Shown: positions 35,172 through 43,583 of the stretch, one piece after another | Layout: each line of letters begins with the position of its first letter | Numbering within the stretch: the first letter of the stretch is position 1 | DNA from: Candidatus Zixiibacteriota bacterium | GTDB taxonomy: Bacteria; Zixibacteria; MSB-5A5; GN15; JAAZOE01 | Direction of reading: 5' to 3' | Assembly: GCA_036480375.1 (NCBI GenBank) | Contig: JAZGGI010000028.1 | Span: 62,001-126,000 of the forward strand | Length of the DNA: 64,000 nt | Made by a program: the position numbers and the translations under genes | The notes under the pieces: model-generated | Seen by the model: only the letters and a program-made list of their open reading frames with translations | Told to the model about the DNA's origin: nothing | Databases searched by the model: none

Positions 35172-36479
35172 CTATAATTTGTGAATCTTATTCTTACCTT
35201 TCGTGACATCTATCGTGGCATTACGGGTATCGAAAACCAATTGAGCGTTTTCGCAAATCCAGTCATAATCAAAATCTTTATGATCGGTCAATATAACCAC
35301 CAGATCGGCCTTTTTTAGCCTGGCCGGTGTGAGCTTGATCGATTTCATCTTATGAGCGTCCTGCTTTAATTCGGGGACGTAGGGATCATTGTAGCTCAGT
35401 TTCGCTCCCAGCCGATCGAGCAATTCAATTACATCGAGGGCCGGTGATTCGCGGATATCCTGAATGTTTTTCTTGTAGGCTACGCCCAGGACAAGAATCC
35501 GTGAGCCTTTCACTGATTTGCCACGATCGTTGAGAAGAGAAGTGATTCTCTCGACGACCCATTCGGGCATATGTGAATTTATATCGCCCGCCAATTCGAT
35601 AAAACGAGCGAAATAGTTGAGCGTTTTTAGTTTCCATGACAGATAATGAGGGTCAATTGGTATGCAATGGCCACCGAGTCCCGGCCCCGGATAGAACGGC
35701 ATAAATCCGAAAGGCTTAGTTGCGGCGGCATTGATTATTTCCCAGACGTCCATATTCAACCGATGGCACATCAGAGCGACTTCGTTTACCAGACCGATAT
35801 TGACCGATCGGAAAGTGTTTTCGAGGAGCTTAACCATTTCCGCGGCACGGGTCGATGATACCGGATAAATATTGGGAATAACCTGCTTATAACATTTTTG
35901 AGCGACCTGGGTGCATTTATTCGTAATACCTCCCACGACCCGGGGAGTATTTTTGGTTGTATAATGCGCATTTCCGGGATCGACTCTTTCCGGCGAAAAA
36001 GCCAGATAAAAATCGCGTCCCGCTTTGAGGCCGCTTTCCTCAAGTTTGGGTTTGATGACCTCATCGGTAGTCCCCGGATAGGTTGTCGATTCCAGAACCA
36101 CCAGCATATCTTTGTGCAGGTATTTTACGACCGCCTCACAGGCCGACAAAATATAGCTAATATCCGGGTCTTTGGTCTTTGATAACGGTGTCGGGACGCA
36201 TATAAAAACACAGTCCATTTTAGATAAATGGCTTTGATCAGTTGTGGCTTTCAGGAATTTGGAACTAATCAGCGGGGCTACGCGACTATCGGGGATATCG
36301 TCAATATCGGAATGGCCGCCTGTAATAAGTTTAACTTTGTTTTTGGAAATATCTATCCCGGTGACCTTATAACCGCTTTCGGCGAACTCAACCGCCAGCG
36401 GCAAACCGACATAACCAAGACCGATGATACCGATTCGGGCGCTTTTATCTTTGATTTTATCCAGAATTTTCTTCTTCAC
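35172..36479 (-). CDS. UDP-sugar 6-dehydrogenase (WbpA/TviB-like)
   Basis: 435 residues, start GTG 36479 behind GGGAG. An NAD-dependent dehydrogenase that oxidises C6 of a UDP-hexose or UDP-HexNAc to the uronate. The NAD site is GLGYVGLPLAVEFAESGY (about 20-37), the catalytic Cys is in GGHCIPIDPHYL, and the C-terminal UDP-binding domain contains VLGVAYKKNIQDIRESPAL. The GHCIPIDP form is more typical of UDP-GlcNAc/ManNAc dehydrogenases than of UDP-glucose ones. It is last in an operon with gmd and rmd, so a surface polysaccharide role is likely. Confidence 0.9.
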   Translation of the reverse strand: MKKKILDKIKDKSARIGIIGLGYVGLPLAVEFAESGYKVTGIDISKNKVKLITGGHSDIDDIPDSRVAPLISSKFLKATTDQSHLSKMDCVFICVPTPLSKTKDPDISYILSACEAVVKYLHKDMLVVLESTTYPGTTDEVIKPKLEESGLKAGRDFYLAFSPERVDPGNAHYTTKNTPRVVGGITNKCTQVAQKCYKQVIPNIYPVSSTRAAEMVKLLENTFRSVNIGLVNEVALMCHRLNMDVWEIINAAATKPFGFMPFYPGPGLGGHCIPIDPHYLSWKLKTLNYFARFIELAGDINSHMPEWVVERITSLLNDRGKSVKGSRILVLGVAYKKNIQDIRESPALDVIELLDRLGAKLSYNDPYVPELKQDAHKMKSIKLTPARLKKADLVVILTDHKDFDYDWICENAQLVFDTRNATIDVTKGKNKIHKL

Positions 36480-36489
36480 AAATACTCCC

Positions 36490-37446
36490 TTATCTGTTAA
36501 CCCTTTCCCGCCAATATTCCAGAGTGTCTTTCAGGGTCATCTTAAGCGGGATTTCAGGTTTCCAGCCAATTTCCTTTTTGACTTTATGATAGCTTCCCCG
36601 CAAAACCGGCAAATCGATTTTGCGAAATAGTTTTTTATCTTTTTTTATTCTTATCGGCTTATCTGATAGCTCTATCAGTTTTTTTAGCAAAACCCCGATT
36701 TGATAATCGCGGCCCGAACAAAGTTGATAGATTTCCCCCGATCGACCCTTCTCGGCAATCATACGGTACCCCCGGACTATATCGCGAACATCACTCAAAT
36801 CCCTGCGAGCCGACAAATTCCCTACGGTGATAATTCCATTTTTTCGAGAAATTTCCGCTTTTGCGATTTTTCTGCTAAAAGCGGGAATCGCAAAATCAGG
36901 CGTCTGCCCTGGTCCGGTATGATTAAAAGCCCGAACGATTATAATCGGCGCACCGAATTGACCGAAATAGATTGTGCTCAAGTATTCCCCGGCCACTTTG
37001 CTTTGGGCATAAGGGTTTATCGGATTGGGAATTTGGGTGGGCTTGAGCGGCAAATCATTCGGTTTGACCAACCCGTAAACATCCGATGAGCTGATAAAAA
37101 TTAGCCTTTTCAGCCATGATTTGTTCTTAATAGCTTCAAAGATATTAGTCGTTCCGATTACGTTGACTTTGAAAGTCTTTTCCGCCTCAATAAAAGACTT
37201 CCCGACCGAAGCCATCGCCGCCAAATGAAACAGATAATCGGGTTTTGCGCGGCTTAATATATCTTTGCATGATTTGGGATCAGTTATATCGAATCGATCG
37301 ATTATAATCTTGTGAGGGATATGTCTTAAGTTAACATCTGATTCCCCTGGCAGCGCCGCGCCTCGGACATAATACCCATGATTTAACAGCTCTTCGGCGA
37401 GCCAAGATCCTGCGAATCCGCAAATACCAGTGATATAGGCCTTAAT
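36490..37446 (-). CDS. rmd: GDP-6-deoxy-4-keto-D-mannose reductase-like SDR, ATT start
   Basis: 318 residues when read from ATT 37446. The first ATG (37224) would cut off the whole NAD-binding strand. From ATT the protein begins [21 protein letters not shown], which is exactly how this family begins. The Rossmann motif GxxGFxGS, the segment PDYLFHLAA, the Ser of ISSSDVYG and YAQSK (catalytic Tyr/Lys) are all present. The extended SDR reduces GDP-4-keto-6-deoxymannose to GDP-D-rhamnose. A GDP-fucose-type function is less likely by sequence. It overlaps the gmd stop. Confidence 0.85.
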   Translation of the reverse strand: MKAYITGICGFAGSWLAEELLNHGYYVRGAALPGESDVNLRHIPHKIIIDRFDITDPKSCKDILSRAKPDYLFHLAAMASVGKSFIEAEKTFKVNVIGTTNIFEAIKNKSWLKRLIFISSSDVYGLVKPNDLPLKPTQIPNPINPYAQSKVAGEYLSTIYFGQFGAPIIIVRAFNHTGPGQTPDFAIPAFSRKIAKAEISRKNGIITVGNLSARRDLSDVRDIVRGYRMIAEKGRSGEIYQLCSGRDYQIGVLLKKLIELSDKPIRIKKDKKLFRKIDLPVLRGSYHKVKKEIGWKPEIPLKMTLKDTLEYWRERVNR

Positions 37447-38407
37447 TGCTCTTTCCTTTCAGGCGTTCGAGATCGGCGTCAACCATCATCTTGACCAGGC
37501 CTTTGAAATCTACTTCCGACTCCCAATCCAAATCCTTTTTGGCTTTGGAAGCGTCGCCGACGAGAAAATCGACTTCGGCCGGACGCATAAAGCGGGGATC
37601 TTTAACGACATATTTCTCCCAGTCAAGATCCACCGATGAAAACGCCTCCACCACAAAATCCTTAACCGAATGGGCCGAACCGGTCGCGATCACATAATCC
37701 AGGGCCGAATCCTGCTGAAGCATCAGCCACATAGCCTTAACATAATCACCGGCAAAACCCCAGTCCCGTTTGGCGTCCAGATTTCCCAGAGCCAGATTAT
37801 CGGCCAATCCCAATTTTATTCGGGCAACGCCGTCGGTAATTTTCCTCGTAACGAATTCCAGCCCCCGACGGGGTGATTCATGATTGAACAAAATCCCACT
37901 GGTGGCGTAAATGCCATAACTTTCACGATAATTGACAGTAATCCAGTGACCGTAAACTTTAGCGACACCGTAAGGCGAACGAGGATAGAGCGAGGTCGTT
38001 TCCGTCTGAGGCGTTTCGCGGACTTTGCCGAACATCTCCGATGAGGAAGCCTGGTAAAATCGTATGTTCTTATTCACCAACCTGATAGCCTCAAGAACCT
38101 TTGTCACTCCCAGAGCGTTAAATTCCCCGGTTAAAACCGGCTGGCTCCACGAAGTTGGGACAAATGATTGTGCCGCAAGATTATATACCTCGTCCGGCTT
38201 AATCTCTTCTATAACGCTGATAATCGATAATTGGTCCAGAAGGTCAGCCTGGTGAAGTTGTATTTTATTTTTGATATGATTGATTCGATCAAAAGATTCC
38301 GTTGATGCCCTTCGGACCATGCCGAAAACTTCATAGCCTTTTGAGAGCAACAGTTCGGCGAGATAGGAGCCGTCCTGTCCGGTAATTCCCGTAATAATCG
38401 CCCGCAT
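37442..38407 (-). CDS. gmd: GDP-mannose 4,6-dehydratase
   Basis: 321 residues from ATG 38407 ([16 protein letters not shown]). A TTG nine codons upstream is less likely. An NADP-dependent extended SDR that converts GDP-D-mannose to GDP-4-keto-6-deoxy-D-mannose. [12 protein letters not shown] is the cofactor site, and the catalytic Thr/Ser-Tyr-Lys are in [10 protein letters not shown] and [30 protein letters not shown] and [11 protein letters not shown] are Gmd-specific. It heads the gmd-rmd-dehydrogenase operon. Confidence 0.95.
   Translation of the reverse strand: MRAIITGITGQDGSYLAELLLSKGYEVFGMVRRASTESFDRINHIKNKIQLHQADLLDQLSIISVIEEIKPDEVYNLAAQSFVPTSWSQPVLTGEFNALGVTKVLEAIRLVNKNIRFYQASSSEMFGKVRETPQTETTSLYPRSPYGVAKVYGHWITVNYRESYGIYATSGILFNHESPRRGLEFVTRKITDGVARIKLGLADNLALGNLDAKRDWGFAGDYVKAMWLMLQQDSALDYVIATGSAHSVKDFVVEAFSSVDLDWEKYVVKDPRFMRPAEVDFLVGDASKAKKDLDWESEVDFKGLVKMMVDADLERLKGKSN
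37444..37458 (-). promoter_or_regulatory. Ribosome-binding site and ATT start codon of rmd
   Basis: Minus strand reads AAGGAAAGAGCA then ATT AAG GCC TAT. AAGGA is 7 nt from ATT. The in-frame TGA at 37461-37459 lies only five codons before ATT, and no ATG, GTG or TTG occurs between. The gmd stop TAA overlaps ATT, so termination of gmd may reload ribosomes here. Confidence 0.75.
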
Positions 38408-38600
38408 ATTTTTTATCCCTTCTTTGGATAACAAGTTAGATTTCGAATATAGGCTTATACTTATTTCGGGTCAAATGGTTTTCTATTAATCTATTTCGAA
38501 CAATTGATGCCTCAACCTTAGGATTTAGTAATATCTGTTTTTGCCGATAACTATTCTATCTAAAAAGGGATGGGGAATTTCCAAAAAGGATACCTTTTAC

Positions 38601-39344
38601 ATGGGCGTTGGGGCAAAAATACCTAACTTAAATCAGGTCACGGAAGAAGAACAAAAAACTTTGGAATTTGTATCGTTGTTCGCCCATGATCTTGAAGGAC
38701 CGTTGGCCGCGTTTAAGACAATCCTTCGCCTGTTGACAAAAGATAGATTTAATCCTTCCAAACTGACTCACCAAAATCTCTTATCCTCCTGTCAAATCGC
38801 TATGGGGCGAGCTGAGTCGATAATATATGATCTCATGTCCGCGGCTCGAGCCGGACAATCATATCTGGTAGCTAATAATGAACCGTGTAATCTCAATCAG
38901 GCTATACTTGACAGTTGCCGCATGAATCATCCCGCGGCCGAAGAAGATAAAATTGAAATACTGACGAACCTTGCCAAAAAAGATATCACTGTTATGGCCG
39001 ATCCCCATTTGTTAGATAGAATTCTGGATAATTTAATATATAATGCTATCCGCTATGCTCCGCCCAGAGGTCAAATTATAGTATCTGCCGAAGCCAATAA
39101 AAAAGAGGCTCGAGTATCGGTGGCCGATACGGGAGAGGGGTTCAAAGATTTAAATCCCGATGATCTGTTTACGGTTTTCAAACAGGCCGAATACAGGGGC
39201 AAGGGTTTGCATCGTGGCGTCGGTATCGGCCTCTATTTATGCCGACAGGCTGTGGAGATAATGGGCGGAAGTATAAAAGCTGAAAACGCAAAACAAAAGG
39301 GCGCTATATTCCGGTTTACTTTACCGGTCAACAAGGAGGGGTAA
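38601..39344 (+). CDS. Histidine kinase without membrane sensor
   Basis: 247 residues from ATG 38601, with AAAGGA 10 nt upstream. A TTG start at 38541 is possible. The dimerisation helix has the phospho-acceptor His in FAHDLEGPLAA (about 28-38). The ATPase domain has the N box DNLIYNAIRYAP, G1 VADTGEGF and G2 GVGIGLYLC. There is no transmembrane or PAS domain, so it is a soluble kinase that must receive its signal from a partner. Its TAA overlaps the ATG of cheV, so the pair is coupled. Confidence 0.88.
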   Translation: MGVGAKIPNLNQVTEEEQKTLEFVSLFAHDLEGPLAAFKTILRLLTKDRFNPSKLTHQNLLSSCQIAMGRAESIIYDLMSAARAGQSYLVANNEPCNLNQAILDSCRMNHPAAEEDKIEILTNLAKKDITVMADPHLLDRILDNLIYNAIRYAPPRGQIIVSAEANKKEARVSVADTGEGFKDLNPDDLFTVFKQAEYRGKGLHRGVGIGLYLCRQAVEIMGGSIKAENAKQKGAIFRFTLPVNKEG

Positions 39345-40351
39345 TGAAATTAGAAGCCGATTCATATTTGAAAAGCGGATCAAATGAAGTCCGCATTCTC
39401 GAATACCGCGTGGGGGATGCCTGCTTCGGAATCAACATTCTCAAAGTCAACAAGATCATTTCCAAAGTACAATTGAAAACGAAAACGCCGCATTCGCATC
39501 CCGCGGTAATGGGGATTTTTGAGGATAGCGGGCGTATCGTGCCGATTATTAATCTGGCCCGATTTTTGGGAATCGATGAAAAGGATGAAAATCGAAATCA
39601 GAAAATTATTGTAACCGAGTTCTTTGAGCAATCCAATGGTTTTCTTGTTGATCGGGTCGATTGGATTCATCATTTCAAATGGGAAGACGTCATTGACTCC
39701 GATGGCGTTATGAAAAACTTTGACCATCGCTATGTCACCGGCATGGTCAAACCGACTGAAGACCATATTGTTCTACTGCTCGACTATGAAACAATCATCC
39801 TTGATCTCTGTCCTGAACTTCATGTCGAGGAGAAGCTCAAGACCGCCGGGCTGGATATAAACGGTGAAGGTCGGAAAATCCTCGTCGCCGAAGATTCCTC
39901 TTCCGTGCGCGCCATGCTGGCGGCGGAATTCGAGGAATTTGGTTTTGAGGTCATCCCCGTTTCCGACGGCGTGGAGGCTCTCAATACGTTAAAACTCGAT
40001 TCTGAAATCGATTTAGTGATTTCTGACGTCGAAATGCCCCGGATGGACGGACTGGCATTGACCTGCGCCATTCGCGAAGGCAAGGCCAAGTGTCCTTCGA
40101 ATCTCCCCGTTGTCGTCTATTCTTCAATCGGTGATATTGGGATGAAGGCCCGGGCTGAATTTCTACAAGCCGACGCCCACGTCACTAAACTTAACGTTGA
40201 AGAGTTGATGACCCGAATCGGAGAACTTATCAAAGCCAAAGATGAGGGAACGCTGGGCACGAAAAAGACAATAGGAGACAAAACGACAAAGTCAAAAAAG
40301 AAAAAGAAAAGCTCCACGGAAGAAGAGATCGTGGTCGAACCGGTCGCATAA
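39344..40351 (+). CDS. cheV: CheV-type CheW-receiver fusion
   Basis: 335 residues. A CheW domain (about 15-165; VRILEYRVGDACFGINI, IPIINLARFLG) is followed by a CheY-like receiver (about 178-305) with acidic pocket AEDSS, phospho-acceptor Asp in VISDVEMPRMDG, switch residue in VVYSS and Lys in HVTKLN. The end is a lysine-rich tail (KSKKKKKSS). CheV proteins scaffold receptor-kinase arrays. Here it is coupled to a soluble histidine kinase with no chemoreceptor or CheA in view, so the kinase may be its phosphodonor. Confidence 0.9.
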   Translation: MKLEADSYLKSGSNEVRILEYRVGDACFGINILKVNKIISKVQLKTKTPHSHPAVMGIFEDSGRIVPIINLARFLGIDEKDENRNQKIIVTEFFEQSNGFLVDRVDWIHHFKWEDVIDSDGVMKNFDHRYVTGMVKPTEDHIVLLLDYETIILDLCPELHVEEKLKTAGLDINGEGRKILVAEDSSSVRAMLAAEFEEFGFEVIPVSDGVEALNTLKLDSEIDLVISDVEMPRMDGLALTCAIREGKAKCPSNLPVVVYSSIGDIGMKARAEFLQADAHVTKLNVEELMTRIGELIKAKDEGTLGTKKTIGDKTTKSKKKKKSSTEEEIVVEPVA

Positions 40352-40425
40352 CGCTCGAAAACTTTTGACTTTTTATAAATTTGCGCATAGATTGACTGAA
40401 CACATAGCCAAAGGACGGTCGATCT

Positions 40426-41034
40426 ATGCGCTTATTTTTCGCTAAATATTTCATGTCATGTATTCTCGCGATCATGGGTTTGATTCTCATATCCTGCTCT
40501 TCGCAAACCGATGATTTTCAAAAGGCTCCTTACGTCGCCGACGATAACCTTCTTGACGCGCCGGTAACTTATACTGAAATAAATCTCGATGTTTCCCCGC
40601 CTGACGGATGGACGGCAATGGATAATGCCAAACTCGATATGTTCCGTCGCATGCTGGGCGGGACCGAAATGTCGACCGAGTTTTATCCGGTTTATCCGTT
40701 GGCGGTTTATCAGGATTCAGTAACCGGCCTGATGATGTATGTTTCGATGATCGAGGAATCGGAAGCAACGCTCAAGGAAATATCCGAAAAGTACGAAGAT
40801 TTCCTGATGCCGAAGCTGAAAGGCTCCGGTGTCGATCGCCAGACTTACCTGATAAACGGAATGCAAATTTACCAATATCTGGTGCATTCCTCGCAGATTG
40901 TTAATTATAAAATACTGGGCGAAACGACCACCGGCGGGCGTTTTTTGATCGAGTATATCAGCGGCACGGCTATGTATTCCGGAATCGAACCGGCGATCAA
41001 AGCGTCGCTGGCGGCTCTGAAAACCTCTCAATAG
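40426..41034 (+). CDS. Hypothetical lipoprotein
   Basis: 202 residues with a signal peptide ending in lipobox LILISC (Cys about 24). No family recognised. The mature part is mixed alpha/beta, with LDVSPPDGWTAMD and MLGGTEMSTEFYPVYPLAVYQD, and reads as a compact domain of the kind seen in proteins that process envelope stress or secreted substrates. AAAGGA precedes the ATG by 10 nt. It is 10 bp upstream of the sirtuin gene and may be co-transcribed with it. Confidence 0.7.
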   Translation: MRLFFAKYFMSCILAIMGLILISCSSQTDDFQKAPYVADDNLLDAPVTYTEINLDVSPPDGWTAMDNAKLDMFRRMLGGTEMSTEFYPVYPLAVYQDSVTGLMMYVSMIEESEATLKEISEKYEDFLMPKLKGSGVDRQTYLINGMQIYQYLVHSSQIVNYKILGETTTGGRFLIEYISGTAMYSGIEPAIKASLAALKTSQ

Positions 41035-41044
41035 GAAGCGGTGT

Positions 41045-41779
41045 ATGATCGAGATTCCAACAGAATTAATCGAGCGGCTAAAAAAATCAATCAAGGTCGT
41101 CGTCTCGACCGGAGCCGGAGTCTCGGCCGAGTCGGGCGTCCCGACGTTCCGAGGCAAAGACGGCATCTGGAATAAGATGAGCGCCGAGGAACTTGCCTCA
41201 GTCGATGGATTCATGTCCAATCCCAATCTCGTCTGGGAATGGTATCAATATCGCCGCAATCTGATGGGCGAAGTCGAACCTAACGGGGGTCATTATGCCA
41301 TTGCCGAATTTGAAAATATCTTCGATGATTTTTCATTGATAACCCAAAATGTCGATGACCTGCATCGCCGGGCCGGGTCGTCTAAAATCTATGAACTGCA
41401 CGGCAACATCACCCGTAATAAATGTCTCGATTGCCAAAAAATGTATCATGATGAGATTAACCTCGATGTCGAGCTGCCTAAGTGTCAATGTGGCGGGTTT
41501 ATTCGTCCCGATGTCGTCTGGTTCGGCGAGATGCTGCCGCAGGACGTTTTGCGCTCGGCGTTCGAGGCGGCGGAAGCGGCCGAGGTTTTCTTTTCGGTCG
41601 GGACTTCGACCCTGGTTCAACCGGCGGCGTCATTGCCGTTTATCGCCAGGCGTTCGGGAGCGCTTGTTGTTGAAGTCAATATCGAGCCGACCGGTTTGAC
41701 TGAAATCGCCGATTTGTTCCTGCGCGGCCCATCTGGTGAAGTTCTACCGGAGATAGTCAGTCAGATTACAAATCAGTAG
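41045..41779 (+). CDS. cobB: NAD-dependent protein deacylase, sirtuin (class III-like)
   Basis: 244 residues. NAD site GAGVSAESGVPTFRG (23-37), QNVD (101-104), catalytic His119 in ELHGN, and zinc cysteines 127, 130, 147 and 149 (CLDC, CQC). The helix EWYQYRRNLM supplies Tyr67-x-x-Arg70, matching the Y-x-x-R pair that lets E. coli CobB and SIRT5 accept succinyl-lysine, so desuccinylation is plausible. AGGAAG lies 6 nt before the ATG. The last 97 bp plus flank are duplicated at 42974-43077. Confidence 0.93.
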   Translation: MIEIPTELIERLKKSIKVVVSTGAGVSAESGVPTFRGKDGIWNKMSAEELASVDGFMSNPNLVWEWYQYRRNLMGEVEPNGGHYAIAEFENIFDDFSLITQNVDDLHRRAGSSKIYELHGNITRNKCLDCQKMYHDEINLDVELPKCQCGGFIRPDVVWFGEMLPQDVLRSAFEAAEAAEVFFSVGTSTLVQPAASLPFIARRSGALVVEVNIEPTGLTEIADLFLRGPSGEVLPEIVSQITNQ

Positions 41780-41786
41780 TTGTATG
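41683..41786 (+). repeat. 104-bp duplication of the sirtuin 3' end, copy 1 (within cobB)
   Basis: Matches 42974-43077 over exactly 104 bp, from CGAGCCRACCGG through the stop to TTRTATG, with about 9-10 substitutions. The two copies bracket 1.2 kb holding the DUF1295-like gene. Confidence 0.9.
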
Positions 41787-41787
41787 A

Positions 41788-41949
41788 CTCCCGGAAAACG
41801 GGTTAAACGGAATAGATGTTGAAGCCTTGGTATCATTAGTTAAAGATCAGGAAATAGTCGGAACGCTTACGTATCCTAATGGGAAAGAGACGCAGATAGT
41901 GTACGAGGTTGTTCGTCAAAGAGAGAATCAGAAAGGAAATGGACAATAG
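41788..41949 (+). pseudogene. 5'-truncated coding fragment
   Basis: An open frame of 53 codons without a plausible start reads LPENGLNGIDVEALVSLVKD... TLTYPNGKETQIVYEVVRQ and ends at TAG 41949. Regular protein-like composition suggests the tail of a gene brought in with the adjacent acquired DNA. Family not recognised. From 41950 to 42183 I see nothing else. Confidence 0.45.
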
Positions 41950-42183
41950 TGGAGAATAGAAAAAGGTTTTCAGTAGAGTAAACGCCAATCGACGAACATG
42001 GAAACGACCATTGGTATGCGGTTATGGCACCAATGGAGCTGGAAAACAGAGATATTGGAGATAGAACAAGAATAATATCGAAACAAAATCCGGGGCTTTG
42101 ATAGGCATGGTCCTTTTGTACTTTCAATCCCTTCATGGTTATCTTGGCAGTGACTGAGAAGCCCGGGTAGTGGAGAAATTATT

Positions 42184-42870
42184 ATGGCATTCAAAGATGA
42201 ACACGCACCATCGACACTCATGAAACTCTTACTATCTGCAGGCATTCTGATGGGAACTCTGATCCCGGCACTGCTGATGTCCGGGCATGGAAATTTTCTG
42301 ATTCAACTTTTGAAACTCCAAAAGCTTGAGGGAAACACCTATCGGCAGATACTCATTGTGTCTTGTTCGCTAATCTATCTATTCCGGTTTGTGATATGCA
42401 TGTTTGTTTTCTTCAAACGTAAAATAGGCTGGATCGAGGGCATTCTGGTTTCATTCCTGTTCTTCATGATGTTTTACCTCTTCAATACTGCCGCGGGAAG
42501 TCATTTCGAACCGATTGGATTGATCGATATTGCCGGTATCTTCCTGTACGTGACAGGCTCCTATATCAACACACTCGCGGACTATCAACGGTATGCCTGG
42601 AAGAGAAATACCGAAAACAAAGGACGGCTCTATACTGAAGGACTGTTTAAGTACTCTATGCACATAAACTACTTTGGGGACAGCATCATGTACATCGGAT
42701 TGGCAATGATTACCCTAGAGTATGTATGTCTCTTTGTATCTATTATCATCATACTGAATTTTGTTTTCCTGCAGATTCCAATGCTGGACAAGCACCTCAG
42801 CAAGAAGTACCCAGACGAGTTTGGCGAGTTCGCGAAACAGACTAAGAAGTTCATTCCATTTGTCTATTGA
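42184..42870 (+). CDS. DUF1295 / steroid 5-alpha-reductase-like membrane protein
   Basis: 228 residues with about six membrane spans. The C-terminal half has the isoprenylcysteine-methyltransferase/DUF1295 pattern: DYQRYAWKRN, GLFKYSMHINYFGDSI (normally GLWxYSRHPNYFGE) and the end LSKKYPDEFGEFAKQTKKFIPFVY. Relatives are reductases or methyltransferases acting on lipids. The substrate here is unknown. GGAG lies 8 nt before the ATG and a good terminator follows. It lies between two copies of the sirtuin 3' end and so probably arrived by transfer. Confidence 0.8.
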   Translation: MAFKDEHAPSTLMKLLLSAGILMGTLIPALLMSGHGNFLIQLLKLQKLEGNTYRQILIVSCSLIYLFRFVICMFVFFKRKIGWIEGILVSFLFFMMFYLFNTAAGSHFEPIGLIDIAGIFLYVTGSYINTLADYQRYAWKRNTENKGRLYTEGLFKYSMHINYFGDSIMYIGLAMITLEYVCLFVSIIIILNFVFLQIPMLDKHLSKKYPDEFGEFAKQTKKFIPFVY

Positions 42871-42888
42871 TTAGGTGATATGAGATGA

Positions 42889-42915
42889 AAGGCCGACCAA
42901 CATCGGCCTTTTTTA
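42889..42915 (+). terminator. Rho-independent terminator
   Basis: AAGGCCGA-CCAACA-TCGGCCTT followed by TTTT, 19 bp after the DUF1295-like gene. Confidence 0.92.
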
Positions 42916-42973
42916 TTGACAGACAGAACGCCCCTATATCCTCTTTACGATTATGGCCGCCCCTTCAGCCATG

Positions 42974-43077
42974 CGAGCCAACCGGTTTGACTGAAATCGC
43001 CAATTTGTTTCTGCGCGGCCCATCGGGTGAGATTCTGCCGGAGATAGTTAGTCAGATTACAAATCAGTAGTTATATG
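42974..43077 (+). pseudogene. Duplicate 3' end of the sirtuin gene
   Basis: The final 32 codons of a cobB-like gene (EPTGLTEIANLFLRGPSG... QITNQ, stop at 43070) with no 5' part. Compared with intact cobB there are two amino-acid changes, D to N and V to I, and the remaining changes are silent. It therefore diverged under selection in another genome or lineage before it came to lie here. Confidence 0.85.
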
Positions 43078-43103
43078 CCTCCTTTTGTTGCGCATATAAA
43101 AAG

Positions 43104-43191
43104 TTATCCACATCATTTTTCATAAAATTCCTTGTATATTTATGTGGCTAATCCTGTTACAGCGAATTGGGTTCGTTTTGTCCTTTTTCGT
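43104..43191. repeat. Dispersed ~88-bp intergenic repeat, right copy
   Basis: Second copy of 9387-9475, from TTATCCACAT to TCCTTTTTCGT. Part of the 43078-43583 gap, which contains no gene. Confidence 0.75.
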
Positions 43192-43338
43192 TATTGTCTT
43201 TTTGGCTCCTTTTATTTTGTGGCATATATGATGCCTCTCCCGGTTAGAGATATACTTATTTTCAATTAAAGGGTAGGCGTAAGAATCAATGGTGAATTTG
43301 TTGGGGAATTGAAAATATTTTGTGGGAAAAGAGTTGTA

Positions 43339-43370
43339 GGGCAGGAGCCCGTTGGGCTTCATTCCTTGTA
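43339..43370. repeat. GAGCCC-gtt-GGGCTT hairpin repeat, copy E
   Basis: GGGCAGGAGCCCGTTGGGCT then TCATTCCTTGTA. Fifth member of the family found at 11471, 11869, 12688 and 12792, showing the repeat is dispersed over more than 30 kb. Confidence 0.65.
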
Positions 43371-43380
43371 TCTTAAATCC

Positions 43381-43583
43381 GGATAGTTGTTATATTAGGA
43401 CGAATCGGGATGATTCTGATCCTTCCCTGAGGCATAAAGCCTGTTTTGTAGATAAGAACTCCCGATCCGTTCACAGGATTGCCAAACTCCGGATGGTATC
43501 TGAGGCGTTCCGCGTATACATAACAGCTTACATTGACAAGGTTGGAGGTTGGCTTCCACCACAATGTAATACCGGAGGATGTT
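43381..43583 (+). other. Possible IS110 left end with bridge-RNA region
   Basis: About 200 bp without a gene lie directly before the IS110 transposase fragment. IS110 elements carry their guide (bridge) RNA in this position. I could not identify its loops, so this is only a positional inference. Confidence 0.3.

Noticed and set aside
36490-37224. rmd starting at the first ATG (37224)
   Set aside because: That start would remove the NAD-binding GxxGFxGS motif, which is present in frame immediately upstream.
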